DNA from: Solen grandis
Lineage: Eukaryota > Mollusca > Bivalvia > Adapedonta > Solenidae
Reading direction: 5' to 3'
Length of the DNA stretch: 64,000 bases
Assembly: GCA_021229015.1 (NCBI GenBank)
Contig: CM037783.1
Span: 53,084,904-53,148,903 of the forward strand
The notes beneath the pieces are model-generated. The model did no database searches, was not told the origin of the DNA, and worked only from the letters and a program-made list of their open reading frames with translations. Both the position numbers and the translations under genes were made by a program. Of the stretch, positions 26,251-38,668 are shown piece by piece (the stretch's first letter is position 1; each line of letters begins with the position of its first letter).

Positions 26251-27109
26251 CTGATAACAAATGTAGTACCTTTGAAATGAAAAAGTAAAACAGGTCATCT
26301 GAATAGCATAGCATTTTCACCTGCAATGAACCATGGCTTCAATTCTAGATCAGACCAGGTACCATTTGGTCACCACAAGCGTTTCCTGTTCTTTGGCTTC
26401 CTTGCAAGGACCAAGCCAAAACCAGCTACAAAATCAAAAGGAAGATTTTCATAAGCAGTATCACTTTCTGTCCATTATCAAATAAACAAATTTCCTTATT
26501 GTTTTTCAATTTCAAGAGTAATTGTGAAAAATGTGTTTAAATTATACTAAGGACTGCTTTTGGTCTGATCTGGGTTTTTTTTATAATCTAATATGGTGTA
26601 AAATTGTGTCTCCTTAAATGTCAAAATGAGTATTCTTTTTCTTGAATGTAAACCCATTCACAACCACACACTGCTGCGTTTAAATTTCAATTTTACCTGA
26701 ATGAAAATTGATTAAAATGAACCTCTAGCATTTAAAACACGCCTATGATTCATTCATTTGCAAAATATTCTCCCCAGGGAGTAAACAAGTATTTGAATGC
26801 ATGCACCTGTATCTAGGTTTCAGAAGCAGTCAAGGCCACATGACAGTCATCATATGACATGTACCTGTACTTATGTTAAAGGCATATTTATTGACAACAA
26901 ACTGGTTCACATCTTTGGTTTAAGGTCTTAAAGCAGTCTCCATTGTTTACATAAATGACAAGTACAATACTCACAATACATGAAACACGATTTCCATAAT
27001 ATACAGTACCTATTTCCATAATATACAGTATCTATTTTTTACCTTCAACCTCTTAGAGTTACCTTAACCTTTGAGCTACATGCCATATAACCATACTGAC
27101 TTGACTATT

Positions 27110-27222
27110 TGAGTTAACTGTCGCTTCAACAGTATTTCAGTCATATAGTGATGTCCAGCTAATTACAGTTGGAGGAAGACACCCGAATGCACGGAGGCAT
27201 CCGGGTAGAACCACTGACCAAC
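27110..27222 (+). repeat. Dispersed repeat, copy 2 (see 1660)
   Basis: It matches 1660-1770 in the same orientation, through CAGTATTTCAGTCATATAG, AGCTAATTACAG and GAGGCATCCGGGTAGAACCA. Confidence 0.7.
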
Positions 27223-28525
27223 CACAAATAATCATACTGAACAAATGTACCAAGTTATTTGAAAATTATTTAATTCATGATGACATCGTCTATTAAATCC
27301 AATGTTTGATCCTAAAAGCCTAAGTGTTACCTTGACCTTTGAGCTATGAAGCTGAGTCATGGATAAGCACGTCTTCTCATCAAAGTTATTTCAAAACACA
27401 TGTATTCCAAAGTATGACAAGAGTCCATGTAGGCAATGAAAGTTGAAACTTCATCCAACCACCCTGTCAACATCATCGAATACCCACCGTCGATCAATAG
27501 ATCATCCATAGGCCGTGGGATATTACGGCTAAATTTGGTCATTTTAGGGTGATTCAAATTGTGCCATTTCATTGGTCACATCACGATTTTAAAACCAATC
27601 AAAAAGGCAGTTGTGTACAGCTGCCGGACGCAGTCATTTATTTTATTGTTTACATGACTAATTTCAAGCCTCCGCGCCAAAGAGTGTTGCGTTTAAAAGT
27701 TGCGTTTTCATTGGTCAATAACTTAATCAATAACTGCTGTATTATGATGGTCTGCTTGCCTATTTCATGTAGTGGAACAGAATAAGTCAGCCGGGGTCTT
27801 CTACGATTTTTTTTTTTTTTAAGCTGCATATTTAATAGCATGTGTTGCAATGAATAAGAAATATTCTTGCATCAGATAGAAAGAAGTATAATGCTTAAAA
27901 TTCATTTTTTTTCACCATATGGCCCATCAATATACATTATTATATATACATGTACAGACATGAGATGGTAATTTACCTGGCTTGTTGAATCAATTCAAGG
28001 TTTGCAGTATCAAATGTTAAACCAGCTAAGGTATTGGAAAACAAATAAACAAACATGTATGAAACCGAACCAAGGGATACCAAACTAAGATTATGATCAA
28101 TACACACATCCATATAATATGAATTATTGATTTTAATAAAATGGAGAGCTCAATATTTTCTTATTTGAAATGAAACTATCTGAAAACTTATGAACATGCC
28201 TACCAGCTTGGCAAACTCAGCAAAATGGCATAAACACTACCAGCTGTGTAATCATTTGAGGACAAATGACTGATATGTTACCTTAGAAAATACCTTGACC
28301 TTTAATTATACACGTGTAACACACTTCATGACCGGATGGATGTATTTCAAGGGTATGCATTTTACCAGTATGCAGCTGTTTGCATTTAAATGTTTAACAG
28401 TTAAATATACCATGAAAAAATGTTTCCTATTTAAATTTATTTCACCATATGGTAAATGGATGTGATTAATAACACAGAAAATATTTGTATAAGCAACTAA
28501 AGATACATAAACTGTTACATGTACC

Positions 28526-28767
28526 TTAACCCTTTCCCTCATAGAGGAAACCATGAAAAGACCTATGCGAACAGCATAAAACCAGATCAGCTTGCAAGTA
28601 ACTCGCAGGCTGATCAGGTTTTATGCTGTTCGCTGCTCCTCAGTGGTCTGGAAATGAGGATTTTGTAATTAAATTTGGTAAGGTTTAACTGTGGTTTTCA
28701 GAAGATCAGGCTTTATGTGGTACCTATTGATGGCGTCAAAATGAGTCTATATGAGGGAAAGGGTTAA
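28526..28767 (+). mobile_element. TTAA-flanked MITE, copy 3 (full length)
   Basis: TTAACCCTTTCCCTCAT at the left, ATGAGGGAAAGGGTTAA at the right, with the internal palindrome complete. It is nearly identical to 6338-6580. Confidence 0.92.
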
Positions 28768-29375
28768 ATAAAAGTTAAATATTCAGCCAACACTGTCCTC
28801 TAGTAAATCTTCATAGACACTTTATAGAAATAGATGTGATATATACGAGTCAATATCAATTTTCGTCTAAATCTGATTTGAGTAAAAGTAAAAAACTGAC
28901 TGCTATCAATTCAAACTTTCATTAACTATATGAACTTTAGGAACCAAACAGAGCGTGGAACTTGAATATGCCACCTAAATAAGCAACACTTTAAACAAAA
29001 AATAGCTTGAAATGCAGTGTGTCGGTGGTTGAGTCCTTCCTGTAACAATTTTTATATCCAGCTTAATTCTCAAACTATTTAAGAAATCTTACTTATACTT
29101 TGTTGGCATATTAAAGTAATGAATATTTGCTGATATTATGCAAGAAATAAAAAAAAAGTCATAAAATGTAAATTCTATGTATTTCTACAACTGTGAATGA
29201 ATTTTTGAGGCTTTTTGGCAGGTAAAATATTCAGCTATTACATATTTAACAGCAAATATATCATTCTCATGTTATGTAGTGCCTAGGACAATGGCAATGT
29301 GTCAAACTTCCACATTTTTTGTTTTAGAAGGTGCTTACTCTGTAATTTTATTTTGTAATATAGTGATTGTTACAG

Positions 29376-29600
29376 GTAGGACTCACTCGTTACATGAGTG
29401 ACATAAAATGTTACAGAAAGGACAAATTGATAAGGAAAGTTATCTTTTGGTGTTCATTTGGTGTTGTAAAGTCAACAATTGCATTTAAAGATTACATCTG
29501 AGTAAGAAAATGTTGTTTCGTATAATGAAAGGTTCTTAAACACTTCAGTATCTGAAAATTTCGTTACAGGAAAGACCAAATGTTATAGAAGTGACATATT
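29376..29600 (+). repeat. Loose cluster of GTTACAGG-type motifs
   Basis: Variants of GTTACAGGAGTGAC occur here: GTTACAGGTAGGACTCAC, GTTACATGAGTGAC, GTTACAGAAAGGAC, GTTACAGGAAAGACC and GTTATAGAAGTGAC. All share one orientation. The cluster resembles the better-ordered one at 32341-33142. Confidence 0.5.
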
Positions 29601-29793
29601 AAACTATGACCACCGTCACCTTCAAAGTTTAACAGTTACTGCAAAATCTCATTACTCTTAGCAGAACTTTAAATGATGAAAATTGTACAAATGACATCAT
29701 TTAAAGATTTAATCCAGTGCTTACAGTGAGTGAATCAACAAGTTGATCCAAGCTCTTGAACCTGGTTGCACAAGAGAAAATGTTATTCAAGGT

Positions 29794-30012
29794 TTAACCC
29801 TTTCCCTCATAGAGGAAACCATGAAAAGACCTATGCGAACAGCATAAAACCAGATCAGCCTGCGAGTAACTCGCAGGCTGATCAGGTTTTATGTTGTTCG
29901 CTGCTCCTCAGTGGTCTGGAAATGAGGATTTTATGATTAAATTTGGTAAGGTTTAACTGTGGTTTTCTGTTGGGAATGCGTCAAAATGAGTCTATATGAG
30001 GGAAAGGGTTAA
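29794..30012 (+). mobile_element. TTAA-flanked MITE, copy 4
   Basis: Same termini and complete internal palindrome as copy 3. About 20 bases are missing near the right side, where GTGGTTTTCTG runs directly to GCGTCAAAATGAG. It is flanked by TTAA on both sides and lies 1.0 kb from copy 3. Confidence 0.9.
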
Positions 30013-31009
30013 CTTTGGCAGTTGGGTCCTGGATATGCAGTTGCTGGGGAACAGGGTACCAATGTTAAACATTGTGTAACATTTTCTCTTTGTAATCTGG
30101 CTCTGGCTTCATTTTTCATATATCATTAAAATAGTGTAACACATTGTATGCTGGGATACAAAACAGCTGCCTTGAAAACTTTGTCTGCATCAATATGAAA
30201 AATGAAATTTTGGCAATATTTTTCAAAAAAGACAAATTGGCTGGAACCAATATCAGGTCTTACATATGTGAGAAACTGTTTGCAATTTATAAAAGAACTG
30301 CTATATCGGTAGTCGGCATAAAATTGGTTAACATCTGCACCTTTGTGTTCAAAAAGGTAAATTAAATAGCAGAAGGACAAACATCTTAAAATTCTTAACA
30401 TCCAAGTGTTTTAAAAAAACTGTGTTAGAATCCACATGACAGCGTCCGGAGTTCTTATACATAAATGGTGAACCCTTGTTACACCGACAGTGTTTGTTAT
30501 GAACATTTGTTTATAATGAGTTCAAATATGAAAAGATTCATATGGCTTATTTCGAAAAAGCATAATGTTAGACCTAATGCAGAAAACAAGAGGTACAGGC
30601 AGCAAGGGTTCACTGTATATGTAGTCACAAAGTATTTACTAGACCACTACAACAGAGAATGGGTTCAAGTATAAAATAAAATGGAAATTGTCATCAGGAA
30701 TTATGAAGTCTGAAATTTAGACAAGGATCGCTAGAGGCTTTCATTCACTGTGTAATGAGAAGATGATGATTGAATCTTAACTGGCTCTGGTATCAAAAAT
30801 ATGTTACTGTAGTCATACTAGCACCTGTCATGCAATTTTTGGGGGCAAAAAAAAGCAGCTGGTATTTATTCTACCGACCTGGTACACGCACTGTACAAAT
30901 ATATCATCAACACCAGAGTCCAACACTAATCCTGGACAAAGTCTATTCTTGTATCTTACAACTACATACTTACCAACAAGAGTGCTGGTTCTGGATGTTT
31001 ATTAGTCTC

Positions 31010-31770
31010 CTGGACCCCCTGACTATTACTGATCTCGGCCCCTGACTCTTACTCTTCCCAGCCCATGGACTTTTACTCTCTGTGGCTTTCTGACTCTTAC
31101 TCTCCTCTCCTCCCTAACTCTTACTCTTCTCGGTCCCCTGCCTCTTACTAACCTTGGCCCCATGACTCTTACTGACTTCCACTCCCTGACTGACCTCGGC
31201 CCTGACTCTTTCTGACCTCGGCACCATGACACTTACTCTCCTCGGCCCCATGACTCTTACTGACTTCCACCCCCTGACTCTTACTGACCTCAGCCCTGAC
31301 TCTTACCTCAGACCAATGACTCTTACTGATCTTGGCCCCTTGACTCTTTCTCTCCTCGGCCCCCTGACTCTTACTGATCTTGGCCCCCATAACACTGACC
31401 TCGGCCCCCTGACTCTTACTGACCTCGATCCCATGACTCTTCCTCTTCTTTACACACTCACTATTATTCGCCTCCGTTCCCTGACTCTTTCTTTTCTTTT
31501 CACACTCCTTGGTCGCCTGACTTTAATTCCTCTGCCACCTCTTTCTTAATCTCCTCGGCCCCCTGTTTCTTTATTTCCTCTGTCCCTTTGATGTTTCTGT
31601 CCTGTTGCTCTTTACCCCCCCCCTCACTCCTTTTCTCCTCTCCCCCATTATTCCTAATGTTCTTTGATACTTTTCTCTTTTTCTCCTTGCCCCCCACACT
31701 CTTACTTTCCTCGGAGCCCTATTACATTACTAAGCTCAGCCCCCTCACTCTTACTCTCCTCTGTCCCAAT
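31010..31770. repeat. 24-bp pyrimidine-rich minisatellite
   Basis: A degenerate unit of 24 bases, consensus near GGCCCCCTGACTCTTACTGA plus CCTC, recurs for about 0.75 kb on the plus strand. The unit length and its common 21-base variants are multiples of three and CT-rich. Long open frames therefore exist on both strands (plus 31226-31549; minus 31169-31390) with eight-residue peptide periods such as LGPLTLTD. They lack splice or start context and I read them as artefacts of the repeat. The right third (31540-31770) decays into plain CT-rich sequence. Confidence 0.85.
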
Positions 31771-32340
31771 GCTTGTAGGCTCCTCAAAGCTCACAGTTTC
31801 AAACCTCACATCGGTTTTACATTCCTGTCACCCTACTTTATTGTTAGTTTCGTCTACATGTACTTCACGTACAATGAAGTGATTTGGAACCCAATTACTT
31901 TCTACCATATTATCTCTGGTACTTGTCCACATTATTAAGACTGGGGCATTGCTGCACCTAACCTGTTTTGGAAGAATTAACCTGTTCAAATCTTTTCAGA
32001 CAGTTGGGCATCCTTAAGCTGTGGATAAACTGAAAAAAAAATGTATTTGCCAAATACCCATGAAGCTTCCATTTGCCCTTATTTTCATAACTTCCATTTC
32101 ATAAATTGTTTTTATTAAGTCATCATTCGAAGTAATTCTGAGTATTGTTTTGCGAGGTTATCACCCCTTCTTTTCTCATCAAGTCCTTGTGACAGGAAAT
32201 CATTGCCTAGGTACATTGTTTCATGAAATACCATCTCTATGATGATTCTGACTCTTAATTCAGCTCCTCTCTTAGTTGAACCATATGCAAACACACAACC
32301 ACAAGAGGGCAAGCAAATGAACTGAAAAATGAATAGACGA

Positions 32341-33142
32341 GTCACGCCTGTAAAAATGCCCTGTCACACCTGTAATAAAATATCACCAAAGGTTGGTTCC
32401 ATGACTTAAGATGAAATGCAAACTATATATGAAATGGTTAAAGTTATAGAGAATTAGCAGGAGTCTTATTTCATCTTCTAGTCTAACATCCATTTCAAGT
32501 ATGTTTTTGTAAACAAAGAAATGTCACTACTGTAACATGTAACAGTCACTCCTGTAACAGAAAATAATCAATTTATTGGTTCTCTGGATCCCATGCACAT
32601 ATAGCTGAGGATAACATACACTTAATATAAAAATGATATCCCAACAGCTAGAATACCACAAAACATCAACAAGTTTGTCATAATACATTATAAATATCTT
32701 CTAAAATGACGAAAAAGTCACTCCTGTAACAAGTGTAGTCACTCCTGTCACAAAAAAAGCATGTTACAGGAGTGACTGTAACAGGAGTGATATATTTTGT
32801 GATAAAAACCTATTTCAAACCACATGAAGTCTCATTGGTTGGGGTAAACACTTTTTATACAAAATACACAACTTGTCTGAATCAATTGCACCAACTTCTT
32901 AATACAATAGCTGTTGAAAAAAAAAGATACAAGCGTAACAGATGTGACCCAATAAAACATTATGCATAGTATGTACTTGGTTTTCTGGCATCAAATGCAT
33001 CTTCTTTCAAAGTTTTTCAAAATGCCGCCTTTTCCACTTGTACAACAGGAAGTTGACAAAGTGTTTTAAGGGAGATCACTTTCAAAAGACTTGGGGGATC
33101 AGTTATTATTTTGCATTTGTACATCTTTGTTACAGGAGTGAC
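32341..33142. repeat. Element bounded by iterated GTCACTCCTGTAACA motifs
   Basis: Forward motifs (GTCACNCCTGTAA type) start at 32341, 32363, 32523, 32545, 32717 and 32738. Reverse motifs (GTTACAGGAGTGAC) lie at 32763, about 32777 and 33129-33142. The arrangement is roughly inverted, as expected for a DNA element with sub-terminal repeats. No transposase is visible. The outer limits are inferred from the motifs only. Confidence 0.55.
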
Positions 33143-33637
33143 GCTTATCCTGGGGACAGATAAATTTTGAACAAAATCAGTAGCAAATGTTACAAAAGAA
33201 ATCAAAGTTATGTTTTTATTGTGTAAATAAGACCTTAGTCAATGAAACCTCAGCAGAATTTAGTAGTTGTAATGCATTTTCTACCTCTTATGAATCAAAG
33301 TATATGAGCGACACTGATGAGGGACAGTCCAATTATAGTCAATGAGGGGTAATAAAATTGGTGGGAAACAACTCCAAAGACATTCATAAAATTAATAATG
33401 AAAAATTGGAAATAATGACTCATACACATGTATATTTCATGGACAAAAATATTATCTAATTAAATTGCAGTTAAATCAATATCATTTGAATAAAGAATAT
33501 GCTACCTGTAACATCATTCAAGGAAAGACATTCAATTTTATATCTTACATATAACATGTTAAACTATTTATATAAATCATTGAATATCTATAACAAAAAT
33601 CAGTCAGAAGGAATATAGAATAAATCACAATTGATAG

Positions 33638-33835
33638 TTAACCCTTTCCTTCATAGAGGACACCATGAAAAGACCTATGCGAACAGCATAAAACTGTTCC
33701 CTGCTCCTCAGTGGTCTGGAAATGAGGATTTTATAATTAAATTTGGTAAGGTTTAACTGTGGTTTTCTGCAGATCAGGCTTTATGTGGTACCTATTGAGT
33801 GCGTCAAAATGAGTCTATATGAGGGAAAGGGTTAA
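33638..33835 (+). mobile_element. TTAA-flanked MITE, copy 5 (palindrome lost)
   Basis: It has TTAA on both sides and both termini. The internal palindrome is cut out: GAACAGCATAAAA is joined to CTGTTCCCTGCTCC, about 44 bases shorter than copy 1. The rest matches closely. Confidence 0.9.
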
Positions 33836-35500
33836 GCAAGTGTAATGGTCAAAGGCCATCTCAACATTCTCCTATTAATTGCCATGTCAGCACAATTGCT
33901 TGTAAGACACTCAATATACATGGGGAATAATTAATCAATAAAGTTGTGCCCAAAATGTCCTACTTGATATGTTAAAACTTTGCGGACCATTCATCTGATA
34001 CCTTTAAGTATTCACAGGTAGAATGGTAAACAAACTATGAACAAGAAACAGTTCTGAACAGAAAACGTACTTAAATCAAGGACATCTAAACCTACACATA
34101 TAAAAAGTATTTTTGGAACTTACTCCCTGTGCACAGCAGCAACATCTTGTTTATTGCTGCAATACATATATCTGTGAACATCCAATAATGGAGAAGGGGC
34201 CTTATTACTACAATATTTTGAGGAGTAAAAGCACCAAAGAATTTCTCAAGCATGGGATAAATAGCAATTTGGGGAAAACCTGAAAGAATTTAAAGAAATT
34301 TTCAGAGCATAAGATGCTTTATAAGAATGGCCCTTGATAAAAAGAAGGGGAAAAAGCTTTGGCATCAGACTTTTAATTATTATTTTTTTAAATCAAATAA
34401 AAAAAATCATGCAACTTGTAATTTAAAGTATGATCAGAAACAGGACATTTAATATCAATTGAACAGTAATGTTTAGTTAATGGTTTAGATAGAGATAATA
34501 ATCAATGTGGCAGCAGCCTCCACCCACACACATGTAGGACAGTGTTGGCCAGTCAAGTCATTGATTTCCCTGGGAAAATTGACCATATTCGACTCTTCAG
34601 CAGGCTGCCATATGGAGCCATGGTCACAGTAATCTGATATCTATAGATCTATAATGACAGTCATAAATTGCAGATACAACGATTAACAGATTACAGTGGG
34701 AAATAAATCTAGACTGACTATACATTTAATGGTTAGATAATAGCTAATATTATCTATGGGACATATTCCCAAGGCAACATGGTGCCATCTTTTATTTCAA
34801 TAAAAGAAAATCAGTTATTTCTAACACATCTTTATCATTTCTTAATATTGATACAAAGATATTTAATCTCTTTATCTTGTTAATTTGCCTTTTTGGTTAT
34901 AAGTTAATATGTCAGATAATATAAGGATTTTTTTTAAAACTTGACCAAATTTAATTTTATCATATTCATGAATACATCTACATTATGTATGGGAAAATTT
35001 TTTGATAACATAAGTAGCATGTGTCTTATGGGCAGAGAATCTCTTCTCCTTATGGTTATATGAATAGTTCTCAGTTATTCACGGTTAAATATTAAAATAT
35101 AATGGTTATATATACCTTACGTACTAACAGACCAACGACTTAAAAAGCAATATAATTATATATCATAGCCAACCCATTTAATTATATTTCGTTTTATATA
35201 CTTGACAAATTTTACACGACTTCATCATCTAAGATTTCCTGATTAGAGAACTTGACGGCATCGGAAAACACTCCTGGCGAATATCTAGCTGTGGCAGTGT
35301 ATATATGGTAACCAGCTACATTTCACTGGCTTAATCATTATGTATGAAAACAGGATATTGATTTACAACATCAAAGCCTTGATCTAGAAAAGTTATCTTA
35401 ACAACTCCAGTTGGATTGAAACATACAGTCTTAATTATCAAACAATTCAGTATGTTGATCGTCAGTTTCACCAGAAAATACAAACAATATGTTAACTTAC

Positions 35501-35718
35501 CAGGCCTTTACTCGCACCATAACTTCTCCATCTGCTGGTTTTCCTTCCGGCTTCTTCTGAACTTTCAACATTTTCATTCCCCCGAAGCCGATGAGCACAA
35601 TATTTTTGGCTTCTTTAGCGTCGTCCACAGGGGAAGCTTCCGCTTCTGGCTTGGTTCCTTCATTGGTTTCCGACATCTTTTTGCTGTCAGGTGTAGAGTT
35701 GGACTGGGTGTCTGTCAG
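35501..35718 (-). CDS. VAT1: VAT-1 homolog, exon 2 (N-terminal region)
   Basis: This exon encodes the N-terminal part of the VAT-1-like oxidoreductase. After a polar, acidic leader (TDTQSNSTPDSKK, MSETNEGTKPEAEA, PVDDAKEAK) comes the first beta-strand region of the GroES-like domain, NIVLIGFGGMKMLKVQKKPE and then GEVMVRVKA. This aligns with human VAT1 LVLTGFGGYDKVKLQSRP...LRACGLNF. The donor TG|GTAAGT at 35501/35500 is strong and the split codon completes as Cys at 1470, giving KACGLNF. The acceptor GATTTCAG precedes 35718. Translation may instead start at the internal ATG 35676-35674, which would make 35677-35718 and upstream sequence 5'UTR. The long variable leader is normal for this family. 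Confidence 0.9.
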
Positions 35719-38254
35719 CTGAAATCACAAGTACTTTCTGTAAGTGGTCAGGCAAAGGTCAAGGTTATATCCGATTATCTCATCCTTTGCAATCAATCTT
35801 TCTGTAAAGGCATCTGGACCACTTGCCGATCCTAGTCCGTTATACAGAGTGCAGCTAAATATTCACGCCGAATAAAAATAATGCAATTTCATTGTAAAAA
35901 AAAATGATTTCCAATGATTTTCTATTTTGCCGCTATTGTTTATTACTTACCAGCCAAAAATAAAAATCCAATAATTTTCAAGGTTGCAGTTTATCTCTGT
36001 CCTTTACTACTGTACAAAATCTATAAAAGAGTGATCACAGAGGCTGAGTTGTAGACTTGGAGACACGCAGGGTCTGCATCTCAATACAACAAGATGGGGA
36101 TCAGGTATTGGAAATCTTCCACAGTTCCTACTGATGCCGCGGGAAGCTGAAAATCATGCCCACAGAATTGTGTGGGCGAGTATCAGACTAGCAAAGCATA
36201 GAGGTCCCCGTCTCTAGGGACATTCGAAATCAGTTATCACGAGAAAATTGAGATATTATATTCCTGTGTTCTAATTGAGCTACAACGACATTGTTTTTGT
36301 TAGAGAATTTATTGCATTTTATAAACCTGTGGGATTTGTTTGGCTGAAAATAGTGGTATTATTTTTATCATATTGCTGCATTTGAGTGTATAATAAAAAT
36401 AACTGAAAATACTGAATATATAAAAAAATGCGTAAATCACGTGATTCTTTCAACCATCAGTTGGTGTCATGATATCGTTGGGTCAGCTACCAAAAACCAT
36501 CGACAGCGAGTACGGTTTGGATCAATAATATTAAGAGAAAATGTGAACATGTATAGCAATACCATCATTTTGTTAATTAAGACTTAGAGGATACCCTAGA
36601 TGCCAATCAGAACCTCTGAAAATTCAAATTTATTAGCGAGTGATTCATTTCAATACAATACACCTCTATATTACCATGTACAAAACAGATCAATCTATTT
36701 GACAAAATCAAGCCTTTGCCTGGCATTTCTTCGGACAGTAGAAGCCTACGGCACTTAGGTCTTTTGCTGTCTTGAGTAATGTATATATAGACACTCTCGT
36801 ATATGTTAACAGGCTTAAAATCTCCTGTCAATGAATTATCATGTGAATATGCAGATTTAATTGTTGACTGTTCGACTGTGCCCGTATCTGTAGGGAACTC
36901 TTACACAATGATGAATACTTCCATTTTGTAATTAATTCTATTTATTTCTTCTTTTCTTTTCTCTCTGTGACAATCCACAAATTCAAATAACAACAATAAT
37001 ATAATCAGTGAAAACACAATAATAGTAAATAGGAATAATGATGGTTATCCACATAAATGTCCGTGAAATCACAGTACATACCAATATCAAATAGTATTAA
37101 ATATCAGTTAATAGTTTTGTGTGTGTGTGTAAATAATAGTTTTCGTTAGGAAATCCGAAATGATGAATGAAAGAAAGTATGAATAAAGAAATGCTTAATT
37201 ATTGCATCATATAAAATATCCATATTCCTTTCTAAATTTAATTATAGAAAAAAATAAATAATTGTAACAGTTTAAAGTACAAAGCTACTGGTAAAATATG
37301 AGAAACATTTTACCGGTGTAGCATATACCTAGAGAAAAAAATGAAAATATGATCTAAGTTAAACAATTATTTAATTAGCGTTTTTAATTATTTCCTATTG
37401 CCTGATTTGTTCTCAATACTCACAATATCTAAACGGGATTGTCTTATAAGTACAGTGCTCAAAAAATTATTAGCATCGATGGATTTCAAATCATATGAAA
37501 TGTAACTGTGATACATTCGTAAATTTTAAAGCATCGATAGTAGCTTAATTTTATTTAAATTATTTTACACGTCACCGTATGCTGCAGATCCTATGAAAAC
37601 CCATTCGATAGTTGATGCATCTGTGAACGTTACTATACAAGTCGGTAAATTGTGTGACGGTAGTTTGATACAAAAGGTAAACCATGATTAGTTTGCTAAC
37701 AAAACTTAAAGATAGCTAATAAAACTTTAACTTTTCATATTCTTCAGTGTTTATTTTCATATCCTAGATGTGGCAATTACTAAAGTAATCTTATACTAAT
37801 TAAAATGGCACAAAACTTCGCCTAATTCTGCTCCTGATCGAATGCTCAATTTGATCCGTTTTTTTTTTTTTGTTTTGTTTTTTAAGGCTGACCAAAGGTC
37901 GTGGGTTCTCATTCGAATGCTTAGTTCTACCTTTTCACGTAAGACTTTGAATAATTTTCAGATTGATCCCAAAAGTGTAAATCAAAAAGATTGCGTGCAT
38001 GATTGTCGATTGCAAACATACTCCCATAAAAATATTGTCAAAGAAAAAGAAGTCCGCATTTAGTTTAGTCAGGAATGGTCTTACTTAATTGTATAATACT
38101 GTAATCTCGTTTCCATATATACAATTAGTATTATCATACCTATGTGCAGTACACTACCAACAAGAATTAAACAGAGTGCATCTGAACGTAAAAAAACAAA
38201 ATTCCTGCCTCATAAAAACAACCGGGGGGTTTTTAAAAAAAAAAAAAAAAAAAA

Positions 38255-38668
38255 TATCGCTGTCTCGTGGCCACGAGATATAACTAAGAAAAATAAAATA
38301 AAAAAACGAATATCAACTCGTGACCACGAATTGGTAACTAAGAAGAAAAACAGTTCTCGCTATATCGTGCCACGAGTTAGCTAGCCAATTAGATCGTGAG
38401 TATCGAGGTAATCTAACGATTTGATTGGTCAGCTAACTCGTGCCACGATATAGCGATAACTGTTTTTTGATTTTTTTTTCTTAGTTACTTATTCGTCGCC
38501 ACGACTTAGCGAGAACTGTTTTTTTTCTTTTCTTAGTTATATCTCGTGGCCACGAGTTAATATTCGTGTTTTGATTTTTTCTGAGTTATATCTCGTGGCC
38601 ACGAGATAGCGATATTTGTTTTTCGTTTCTTTTTTCTTAGTTACTCGTGGCCACGAGATAATAATTAA
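38255..38668. mobile_element. Fold-back element of iterated CTCGTGGCCACGAG palindromes
   Basis: A unit of about 60-70 bases contains ATCGCTATCTCGTGGCCACGAG then ATATAACTAAGAAAA, and is repeated with variation. On the left arm (38255-38395) it reads in one direction; on the right arm (38415-38668) in the other. The turn lies near AATTAGATCGTGAGTATC (38389-38406). Exact CTCGTGGCCACGAG occurs near 38264, 38543, 38591 and 38645, with variants between. The A/T-rich spacers carry poly(A) or poly(T) of matching sense. It fits a fold-back DNA transposon; no protein is encoded. Confidence 0.8.

Larger units (their letters stand above)
1471..35500 (-). other. VAT1: VAT-1 intron 2 (34,030 bp)
   Basis: It is bounded by GTAAGT at 35500-35495 and TTTCAG at 1476-1471, joining a phase-2 codon TG|C. 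No other host-gene exon was recognised inside. Besides the separately listed elements, long stretches hold only AT-rich unique-looking DNA with degenerate repeats: 1800-2930, 4200-5270, 6600-7250, 11170-12360, 12580-14880, 15370-18900, 22280-26000, 27230-28500, 30020-31000 and 33840-35500. Two open frames in it (25516-25845 and 13735-13947) lack recognisable similarity and splice context. Confidence 0.85.

Noticed and set aside
31226..31549. Open frame with LGPLTLTD-type peptide repeats as a repeat-protein gene
   Set aside because: The frame exists because the 24-bp minisatellite unit is a multiple of three and low in stops on both strands. There is no conserved domain, splice context or promoter.
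35416..35835. 139-codon plus-strand frame
   Set aside because: It is the antisense shadow of VAT-1 exon 2, which explains the long open stretch.
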